Assembly: GCA_026386995.1 (NCBI GenBank)
Contig: JAPLMO010000028.1
Span: 1 to 6,303 of the forward strand
Source: Planctomycetota bacterium
Lineage (GTDB): Bacteria > Planctomycetota > Phycisphaerae > FEN-1346
DNA: 6,303 nucleotides
Direction: 5' to 3'
Part shown: piece after piece, positions 1 through 5,407 of the stretch
Layout of the letters: every line of letters begins with the position of its first letter
How positions within the stretch are numbered: position 1 is the stretch's first letter
Made by a program: the position numbers and the translations under genes
The notes under the pieces: model-generated
Seen by the model: the letters and a program-made list of their open reading frames with translations, nothing else
The model's database searches: none
Told to the model about the DNA's origin: nothing

Positions 1-487
1 GTCCCTGCGCCATGGTAAGACACGACGGCTTCTCGCAGTACACGTCCTTTCCGGCGCGCATCGCCATGATGGAAGCCGGCGCATGCCAGCGATCGCCGGT
101 GGCAATCAGCACGGCATCCACATCCGTTCGCTCGGCCAGGAGCTGGCGAAGGTCGCCATACGTGGCACAATCCTTCGTGCCGTATCGGCCGTCCACCATG
201 CTCTTCATCGCTTCGCGCTGGCCCTTCCTGACGTCGCAGACCGCGACACACTGCACATCGGATTCGGCAATCATGGCTCTCAGATCGCCGCCGCCCCTGC
301 CGCCAAGTCCGATGCCGCCCAAGATGATTCGTTCACTCGGCGCCACCGTCCCGCCCTTGCCCAGCGAGGATGCCGGAATAAGGCACGGAAGCGCAATCGC
401 ACCTGCCGCCGCGGAGACTCCCTTGAGGAACTTCCGCCTGCTGAGCCCCTTGACCGCGCCACGGATTCTCTCGACTGGATTCGCCAT
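1..487 (-). CDS. Tat-exported Gfo/Idh/MocA-family oxidoreductase, N-terminal part (runs off left edge)
   Basis: The minus-strand frame is open from an ATG at 487 to the window edge, giving 162 residues. It begins with a twin-arginine signal: the S-R-R-K-F-L-K motif lies at residues 16-22, followed by an Ala/Gly-rich hydrophobic stretch to about residue 42, so export in folded form is expected. A Rossmann NAD(P)-binding fold follows, with GIGLGGRG at residues 58-65, the second-strand acidic position in VAVCDV (81-86), and the family motif E-K-P at 152-154, whose Lys is catalytic in many members. The C-terminal substrate domain is outside the window. An AGGAG ribosome binding site lies 8 nt upstream of the ATG and supports this start. 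Family members oxidise or rearrange sugars and cyclitols, and the exported type is abundant in Planctomycetota. The substrate cannot be read from this fragment. It lies 26 nt downstream of the HEAT remnant on the same strand, so the two were probably co-transcribed. Confidence 0.93.
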   Translation of the reverse strand, partial: MANPVERIRGAVKGLSRRKFLKGVSAAAGAIALPCLIPASSLGKGGTVAPSERIILGGIGLGGRGGGDLRAMIAESDVQCVAVCDVRKGQREAMKSMVDGRYGTKDCATYGDLRQLLAERTDVDAVLIATGDRWHAPASIMAMRAGKDVYCEKPSCLTMAQG

Positions 488-495
488 GTCACATT

Positions 496-500
496 CTCCT
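496..500 (-). promoter_or_regulatory. Ribosome binding site of the Gfo/Idh/MocA gene
   Basis: The minus strand reads AGGAG here, 8 nt before the ATG at 487. It fixes that start over an out-of-frame ATG at 492. Confidence 0.7.
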
Positions 501-513
501 GTCGGCATTCTTG

Positions 514-846
514 TCACTTCTCATTGCCCATCCGCTTCAGCAGTTCTTCCGCGCGTTTCACGACCGCAGGGTCGTCCGCAGCGACTTTCACGACCTTCTC
601 CAGCGCTGCCTTGGCCACCCCGGCATACTCCTTCTGCTTCCGTTTCTCGGCAATCGCCATGATGGTTGCCACCGCTTCACGCTTGACGGCGGTGTCATCA
701 AGGTACGGAACGATCAAATCCAGCGATTCGGCGCTGGCGGCGCTTCCCATCGCTCCCAGCAGCATCCGCTTCTCCTCCTCGCGCTGGATGATCGGCGCCG
801 CCTGGCGGCAGATAGCCAGATTGTCTTGGACGGCAACACTCTTTTG
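514..846 (-). pseudogene. C-terminal remnant of a HEAT-type repeat protein
   Basis: The frame ending at a TGA (514-516) encodes alpha-helical, repeat-like sequence typical of the C-terminal end of planctomycetal HEAT-repeat proteins. One helix pair has REEEKRMLLGAMGSA, then ESLDLIVPYLDD, then VKREAVATIMAIAEK. A final Lys/Glu-rich pair ends in RAEELLKRMGNEK. Such repeats form protein-interaction scaffolds, and no catalytic residue is expected. Only about 110 residues are recognisable, while relatives are usually several hundred residues long. Upstream of about 846 the resemblance stops and the sequence becomes transposase-like in another frame. The open frame continues to an ATG at 957, but those first 35-40 residues (Cys/Gly-rich) look like out-of-frame transposon sequence, so the nominal 147-residue protein is a chimera. 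The gap to the oxidoreductase downstream is 26 nt, which suggests an original HEAT-oxidoreductase operon. The HEAT assignment rests on pattern recognition alone. Confidence 0.6.
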
Positions 847-877
847 CAGGGCAATCCCCAGATAACCGCCCAGAGAC

Positions 878-1066
878 CCTCCCCCGTCTTGTGTACCAGG
901 TCGAGTAAGGATTTCCGTGGCGTTGGGGCAGGCGTAGCCGCGCCCCAAGCAGCACAACCTGGCCCATCGACCGCCGCGGGCGCGACGCCGCGAACACCGC
1001 TGGCGTCATCCAACTCAACGAACTGTGCGATCGGTGGTGATTGTAACCTAGTCTCCACCGTTCCGC
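878..1066 (-). mobile_element. Decayed 3' end of an IS3-family insertion sequence (transposase OrfB C-terminus)
   Basis: The minus strand encodes, in one frame from about 1066 downwards, the hallmark C-terminal segment of IS3-family OrfB transposases: W-R-L-G-Y-N-H-H-R-S-H-S-S-L, then MTPAVFAAS. Functional relatives read W-R-x-D-Y-N-x-x-R-P-H-S-S-L, so the Asp to Gly and Pro to Ser changes suggest decay. Upstream of about 1066 the DDE catalytic core is absent; neither its Asp residues nor the final Glu can be placed. After about residue FAAS the frame runs on without a stop into a low-similarity tail. The stretch around 866-905 (a CCCTCCCCC run followed by GTCTTGTGTACCAGG) resembles an IS3-type terminal repeat and may mark the element's right end, but no matching left end is visible up to 1752. 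It adjoins and probably truncated the HEAT gene. Confidence 0.72.
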
Positions 1067-1303
1067 CGGTCCTGTCCAGCTTTTTTCGCACTTTCGATTC
1101 GGGAAACCCCAGACCGGACGGCCTCCGCGACGGCTCCTCAACGCCTGAGTCCATCCCCGCCGGTCGCAGTTTACCTGCGCTTCTCAAGCACTCCGTTCTA
1201 ACCCGCCGCATACAAGGCACTTACAGTCCGGTTAACAGCCGCGAGATCGCCCCAAGATTTCGCCAACGTTTGAAACGCGTTCGGAATGGGGAGCCAAAAC
1301 CTC

Positions 1304-1327
1304 AACGGCCGCAACTCGGCGGCCGTT
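1304..1327. repeat. Perfect 9-bp inverted repeat with 6-nt loop
   Basis: The left arm AACGGCCGC (1304-1312) and right arm GCGGCCGTT (1319-1327) pair perfectly around the loop AACTCG. The stem is strongly GC-rich and would form a stable hairpin. On the minus strand it is followed by GAGGTTTT, a weak T tract, so a poor intrinsic terminator for minus-strand transcription is possible. No gene upstream on that strand needs one within the window. Confidence 0.5.
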
Positions 1328-1588
1328 CCTTTGCGCTAGTGCCGCGGGGCGCAACTCGCGCACCCAACTACGCTTGTAGCAAGGCGGAACGCCCTCTTGC
1401 TCTCGATTCTGCCACCTGTTAAACGCAGGCGGCGATTGTTAGGCCCTTGTCTGCCCCAACTCTCGGACTCTCAAGGCCCCGCGCGAGGTCCGTTTAATAA
1501 CCCTGATTGGAAAGGGGCGTTCGGGGTGGTGGCGGCTCCAGTGACGGGGTAGAAACAGGTCCAGACAACCGTGGTTTTCGGCCAAATC

Positions 1589-1627
1589 AGCCTCCGAAAG
1601 AAGTTGTGAGTGGACGCCTCGGAGGCT
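1589..1627. repeat. Perfect 9-bp inverted repeat with 21-nt spacer upstream of GH32
   Basis: AGCCTCCGA (1589-1597) is the exact reverse complement of TCGGAGGCT (1619-1627). The arms are 30 nt apart start to start, close to three helical turns. The element ends 125 nt before the GH32 start codon. It could be a two-site operator for a dimeric regulator, an RNA hairpin in the leader, or chance. The inverted repeat is seen directly; any function is inferred. Confidence 0.5.
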
Positions 1628-1752
1628 ACCATAAGTGACGGTGAAGAAACAGATTGCGCCGCCAGGCGAAGGGCACGAAAATCGGTTGACCAGTACGGCA
1701 GGGAGCAAAAGTTAATCGTTCAGCGTTAAGCGTAACATGTCACGAGACGTCT

Positions 1753-3555
1753 ATGATGTCGCGTAAGGGAAAAACCGGGAAATTTCAAAAGTCAGCAAAA
1801 CTAGCCAGGCGTGATGGCTATGTCGCCCTGGCGGGGCTCGCCTTTTTGCTTGCGGCCACCACTGGGTTGGCAGGGGGTGAAGTCAAGGCGGCCGCTGCTC
1901 CGGCCTCTCATCCGGAATCCCGCGAGATCGCCCTCACCGGGAATCTGTTGCTGGTGCCCGTCGCCAAGGGCCAACAACCCGCCGCCAAGGGCAAAGAGCG
2001 CGGCCGGCTCACGGTGCGCGTCGACGGGAACCTCGTCCACAATCTCGAGGTCCACCTCGCCCAACCCAAGGAGGATGTTGAGTGGTGGGCCGCCCTCGAC
2101 ATGGGCAAGTATGTCGGCAAAAAGGCCGTGCTCGCGATGTCGGACCTAACCGATAGCCCCGGCCTCGCCTCGATCGAAAGCTCCGACCGGGAACGGCACC
2201 TGATGCCCTTATACGACGAACCGCTGCGTCCGCAGTTCCACTTCTCGCAGAGGCTCGGCTGGAACAACGACGTCAACGGACTGGTTTACCACGACGGCGA
2301 GTGGCACCTGTTCTTTCAGTACTGCCCGACCACCCTATATCACGCCGACAAGCACTGGGGCCATGCCGTGAGCAAGGATTTGGTCCATTGGGAGGAATTG
2401 CCCATCGCCCTTTATCCGGTGACTCAAGCGAAGGGGCAATGCTTTTCGGGCAGTGCCGTCGTTGATCATCACAATACAGCCGGCTTCCAGACCGGCGAGC
2501 GGCCGCCGATCATCGCGGTGTTTTCCGACTTTGGCGCTGGCGTCGGGGAAGCCTTGGCTTACTCGAATGATCGCGGCCGTACCTTCAACTACTACGAGGG
2601 CAACCCGGTCCTCAAGCACCCCGGCAACGATCCGAAGGTCATCTGGTACAAATACGGGAAGAACGATCAGCCGCTCAACGCCGAGGCGCAAAAACTCGGT
2701 GGGCACTGGGTGATGGCCGTCTATGATCACACCCGCGAGTTCGGAAAGAACATCGCTTTCTATACCTCGACCAACCTGAAGAACTGGACCGAGCAAAGCC
2801 ACCTGCCCGGCTATTCCGAATGCCCCGACATCCTTGAGTTGCCCATCGACGACGACAAACAGGGCACGCGCTGGGTCACCTTCGCCGCGGATGCACAATA
2901 TGCGGTCGGCCAATTCGACGGCCGCACGTTCACGCCCGAGCACGAAGGCAAGCACCGCGTGCATTATGGCGCGTATTTCGCCTCGCAGACGTTCAACAAC
3001 GTGCCCGACGGCCGGTGCATTCAAATCGGTTGGGCCAGGATCAACCTGCCGGGGATGCCGTTCAACCAGGCCTTCACCTTTCCGCACCGCCTGACGCTGC
3101 ACAAGACCCCGGATGGCCTTCGGATGTTCGCACAACCGGTCGAGGAGATCGCCAATCTCCGCAACAAAAGCCACAGCGCCGCTGGCGGGGAACTGGTCCC
3201 GGGTGCGCCTCGTAAGGTCGCGGTCTCCGGGGAACTCTTCGAAGTCCGCGCGGAGTTCGTCCTTGGCCAGGCCAAGGTGGTCGGGCTCGACATCGGGGAA
3301 AACCGCGTGGCCTACGATGTTGCCGCCGGGAAACTGAACGGCGCCGCCATGACGCCTGTCGACGGGAAGGTCTCCATGCAGGTCCTGGTAGACCGGCCGA
3401 TGATCGAAATCTGCGGTAACGACGGCGCGATTTACATCACCTCGGACCGGCGCAAGCGAGGCGAGGTATCGTCTGTAACGGCCTTCGCCGACGGCGGGCC
3501 GGCGAATCTGATCGCGTTCGAAGTCCATGAACTGAAATCGATCTGGAAGAAGTAG
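1753..3555 (+). CDS. Secreted glycoside hydrolase family 32 (levanase/inulinase/invertase-type)
   Basis: This 600-residue protein is predicted to hydrolyse beta-fructofuranosyl bonds in levan, inulin or sucrose outside the cytoplasm. Residues 1-45 form a signal peptide with a long Lys/Arg-rich n-region and a hydrophobic core at 24-39; the RR at 19-20 lacks a proper Tat context. Residues about 57-150 form a beta-rich domain resembling DUF4980, found before GH32 in other bacteria. The five-bladed propeller spans about 158-455. The nucleophile is D173 in WNNDVNG (170-176), followed by FSGSAVVD (231-238), WGHAVSKDLVHW (202-213), D293 in NDPKV, the acid/base E356 in ECPD, and GW at 426-427. The C-terminal beta-sandwich (about 460-600) carries the typical LVDRPMIEICGNDG. 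Two motifs are unusual: NDVNG for NDPNG, and N292 in place of the Arg of RDP. The start is the first of two adjacent ATGs, with no strong ribosome binding site. It leads the operon, with GH2 22 nt downstream. Exo versus endo action cannot be decided. Confidence 0.95.
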   Translation: MMSRKGKTGKFQKSAKLARRDGYVALAGLAFLLAATTGLAGGEVKAAAAPASHPESREIALTGNLLLVPVAKGQQPAAKGKERGRLTVRVDGNLVHNLEVHLAQPKEDVEWWAALDMGKYVGKKAVLAMSDLTDSPGLASIESSDRERHLMPLYDEPLRPQFHFSQRLGWNNDVNGLVYHDGEWHLFFQYCPTTLYHADKHWGHAVSKDLVHWEELPIALYPVTQAKGQCFSGSAVVDHHNTAGFQTGERPPIIAVFSDFGAGVGEALAYSNDRGRTFNYYEGNPVLKHPGNDPKVIWYKYGKNDQPLNAEAQKLGGHWVMAVYDHTREFGKNIAFYTSTNLKNWTEQSHLPGYSECPDILELPIDDDKQGTRWVTFAADAQYAVGQFDGRTFTPEHEGKHRVHYGAYFASQTFNNVPDGRCIQIGWARINLPGMPFNQAFTFPHRLTLHKTPDGLRMFAQPVEEIANLRNKSHSAAGGELVPGAPRKVAVSGELFEVRAEFVLGQAKVVGLDIGENRVAYDVAAGKLNGAAMTPVDGKVSMQVLVDRPMIEICGNDGAIYITSDRRKRGEVSSVTAFADGGPANLIAFEVHELKSIWKK

Positions 3556-3577
3556 AATAGGAACAGGGCGCTTTGTT

Positions 3578-4702
3578 ATGAGTTACGATTCGTTTCTACG
3601 GTTTGCGCGCGACGAGGGGTTGAAGTCTTTGCTTTGTGTCCTTATGCTGCCATTTGCTTTCGCCGCGATCCGTGGGTCGGAGGCAGCCGAGTGGTTTCCC
3701 GCCAAGGGGCCGCTGATGACCCGCTGGGCAAAAGACGTTTCGCCCGACAAGGCCCACACCGAGTATCCTCGCCCGCAAATGGTTCGCGCCGACTGGCTGA
3801 ACCTCAACGGGCTTTGGCAGTTGGAGTTCGGCAAGGCCGACGATGCGTTGCCCGTCGGCAAAGACCTGCCGATGCAGATTCTCGTGCCGTTTCCGGTCGA
3901 GTCGGCCCTGTCGGGCGTGATGAAGCGCGCCGACCGATTGTGGTATCGCCGCACCTTCCAAGTGCCGGAGAAATGGCAGGGCCGGCGGGTATTGCTGCAC
4001 TTCCAAGCCGTCGATTGGGAAAGCACGGTGTATGTCAACGGAAAGCCGCTCGGCGAGCATCGTGGCGGATACGATGCCTTCTCCTTCGACATCACCGACG
4101 CCTTGAAGCCGTCCAGCGATCAGGAGTTGATCGTCAAGGTGTTTGACCCAACCAGCGACGGCAGCCAGCCCCGCGGCAAGCAGGCCAACAGGGCACGCGG
4201 AATCTGGTACACGCCCACCACCGGCATCTGGCAGACGGTGTGGCTGGAACCGGTTCCGGCGGCCCGCATCGGCCGGTTGTTGCTCACGCCAGACCTCGAC
4301 GGTTCTTGCCTGAAGCTTACGGCAGAGGGCGTAGACGCCGCCAATTGCACCGTCCAGGCGGTAGCGCGCGACGGACAAGCAGACGTGGCCCAAGCCACCG
4401 GCGGCGTTGACGCCGAAATCCAATTGGCGATCTCCAAGGACAAGTTGAAAACCTGGTCGCCCAACGCGCCTTTCCTTTACGATTTAACGGTGACGCTCAA
4501 GCAGGGTGATCGGATTGTCGATCAAGTCCGGAGCTACTTCGGTATGAGGAAGATTGACCTGGGCAAGGACGAGCAAGGCAAAGTGCGGATGAGGCTCAAC
4601 AACGAGTTTGTCTTTCAAATAGGGCCGTTGGACCAGGGCTTCTGGCCCGATGGCGTGTACACGGCCCAACCGACGAAGCGCTTCGCTACGATATCGAAGT
4701 GA
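3578..4702 (+). CDS. Glycoside hydrolase family 2, N-terminal portion (frameshifted gene)
   Basis: This frame encodes 374 residues of a secreted GH2 glycosidase. A signal peptide covers residues 1-36 (hydrophobic core 17-30, likely cleavage after S-E-A). The GH2 sugar-binding jelly-roll follows at about 68-226, with NLNGLWQLE (76-83), WYRRTF (122-127), VYVNGKPLGEHRGGYDAFSFDIT (151-173) and GIWYTPTTGIWQTVWLEPV (208-226). The Ig-like domain lies at about 228-325 and ends in FGMRKI. The catalytic barrel begins at FQIGPLDQGFWPDGVYTA (346-363). After Ala363 the frame gives 11 unrelated residues and a stop, because one base is missing compared with what relatives would need; the true continuation is in the next CDS. 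Rejoined, the enzyme would be 597 residues. The family includes beta-galactosidases, beta-mannosidases and beta-glucuronidases, and the substrate here is unknown. AGGAACAGGG about 10 nt upstream is the likely ribosome binding site. It follows GH32 by 22 nt. Confidence 0.9.
   Translation: MSYDSFLRFARDEGLKSLLCVLMLPFAFAAIRGSEAAEWFPAKGPLMTRWAKDVSPDKAHTEYPRPQMVRADWLNLNGLWQLEFGKADDALPVGKDLPMQILVPFPVESALSGVMKRADRLWYRRTFQVPEKWQGRRVLLHFQAVDWESTVYVNGKPLGEHRGGYDAFSFDITDALKPSSDQELIVKVFDPTSDGSQPRGKQANRARGIWYTPTTGIWQTVWLEPVPAARIGRLLLTPDLDGSCLKLTAEGVDAANCTVQAVARDGQADVAQATGGVDAEIQLAISKDKLKTWSPNAPFLYDLTVTLKQGDRIVDQVRSYFGMRKIDLGKDEQGKVRMRLNNEFVFQIGPLDQGFWPDGVYTAQPTKRFATISK
4664..4668 (+). other. Single-base deletion (frameshift) in the GH2 gene
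   Basis: In the frame from 3578 the protein is family-like up to Val-Tyr-Thr-Ala363 (GCC, 4664-4666). From CCA at 4666-4668, one frame back, it reads P-T-D-E-A-L-R-Y-D-I-E-V, the expected continuation. One C missing from a run that would be CCCC (now CCC, 4665-4667) explains this exactly. It is either a genuine inactivating mutation or a homopolymer sequencing or assembly error. Confidence 0.85.
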
Positions 4703-5370
4703 CGAAGACACTCGGCTTCAATATGACCCGAAAGCACGTGAAGGTCGAGCCCGCGCGGTGGTATTACTGGTGCGACAGGTTGGGCCTGCTGGTGTGGCAA
4801 GACATGCCCAGCGGAGACAATAAGACGCTCGAGTCGAAGGTACAGTTCGAAACCGAACTGCATCGGCTGGTGGAGGAGTTCCGCAACCATCCGTCGATCA
4901 TCATGTGGGTGATATTCAATGAGGGCTGGGGACAGCACGATACGCCGCGTTACGTCGAAATGGCGAAGAAATGGGACCCCTCGCGGCTGGTCAACGGCCT
5001 CAGCGGCGTGGAGGTAAGTAGTGGTGCCGGTTCCTCTCGGGCCGATGCGAAGGTGGGCGACGTGCTCGACGTTCACATGTACCGCCACCCCAAGGCTCCC
5101 CCGCCGCATCCCGACAGGGTGGGAGTGCTCGGCGAGTGCGGCGGACTGCCCTTGGCTTACAAGGGCAATTCCGATTTCGCTGACGGTACCCGCCGCTATG
5201 AGGAGCTGCTCCAACGGCTCCATGGTTTCCGCAACTCGCAGGCGCTGTCTGCCGCCGTCTACACGCAAATCACCAATGTGGAGAACGAGCGCAACGGACT
5301 GCTGACCTACGATCGGGCCGTCATCCAAGTCGATGTAGGCAAGGCGTCGTCTGCCAACCGCGGACAATAG
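4699..5370 (+). CDS. Glycoside hydrolase family 2, C-terminal catalytic barrel (frameshifted gene)
   Basis: This frame carries the catalytic half of the GH2 enzyme. The real reading frame extends upstream to about 4666; the GTG at 4699 is only the first possible start codon and encodes the Val of the DIEVTK segment. Family sequence is clear: LGFNMTRKHVKVEP (5-18), RWYYWCDRLGLLVWQDMPSG (20-39), and FRNHPSIIMW (61-70). The acid/base is Glu75 in FNEGWGQ (codon 4921-4923). The probable nucleophile is Glu146 in LGECGGL (codon 5134-5136), where relatives usually have GEFGG. The C-terminus, with AVYTQITNVENERNGLLTYDRAV, is complete. Without the N-terminal jelly-roll, Ig domain and first barrel strand, this piece would not be expected to fold or be exported. 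The apparent start overlaps the upstream stop as GTGA, but no ribosome binding site precedes it, so separate translation seems unlikely. The LamG gene starts 37 nt downstream. Confidence 0.88.
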   Translation: MTKTLGFNMTRKHVKVEPARWYYWCDRLGLLVWQDMPSGDNKTLESKVQFETELHRLVEEFRNHPSIIMWVIFNEGWGQHDTPRYVEMAKKWDPSRLVNGLSGVEVSSGAGSSRADAKVGDVLDVHMYRHPKAPPPHPDRVGVLGECGGLPLAYKGNSDFADGTRRYEELLQRLHGFRNSQALSAAVYTQITNVENERNGLLTYDRAVIQVDVGKASSANRGQ

Positions 5371-5393
5371 GGTTTTCATGTCAGGTTTCTACT

Positions 5394-5398
5394 GGAGG
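5394..5398 (+). promoter_or_regulatory. Ribosome binding site of the LamG-protein gene
   Basis: GGAGG lies 9 nt before the ATG at 5408. It favours that start over the in-frame ATG at 5423, which would cut the signal peptide short. Confidence 0.7.
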
Positions 5399-5407
5399 AA
5401 CGCAACG

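Larger units (their letters stand above)
1067..1752. other. Gene-free region between the IS remnant and the glycan-degradation genes
   Basis: I see no supportable gene here. Open frames in the region resemble no known protein, lack ribosome binding sites, and look like chance in GC-rich DNA. The region should hold the promoter and 5' leader of the GH32 operon, and perhaps more decayed insertion-sequence DNA next to 1066. Visible structure is limited to two perfect 9-bp inverted repeats (1304-1327 and 1589-1627), listed separately. No convincing sigma70-type promoter was found. Confidence 0.6.

Noticed and set aside
1185..1200. R-T-E-C-L on the minus strand as a possible IS3 catalytic Glu motif
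   Set aside because: It is about 45 codons from the YNHH segment instead of the usual 20 or so, lies in another frame, and has no flanking similarity.
511..1422. A 303-codon plus-strand open frame across the HEAT and IS remnants
   Set aside because: It is antisense to recognisable HEAT and transposase sequence, and its composition is unlike a real protein.
1439..1708. An 89-codon minus-strand open frame in the gene-free region
   Set aside because: It resembles no protein I know, has no ribosome binding site, and has a Cys/His/Arg-rich make-up typical of chance frames in GC-rich DNA.
1686..1717. Possible promoter (TTGACC followed by TTAATC) before GH32
   Set aside because: The spacing of about 20 nt is too long and the -10 match is poor.
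2335..3528. A 397-codon minus-strand open frame inside GH32
   Set aside because: It is the antisense shadow of a clearly family-matching GH32 gene, caused by high GC at third positions.
4664..4670. Programmed -1 frameshifting to explain the GH2 split
   Set aside because: The site (GGCCCAAC) is not an X-XXY-YYZ slippery heptamer, and GH2 enzymes are not known to use frameshifting. A missing C is simpler.
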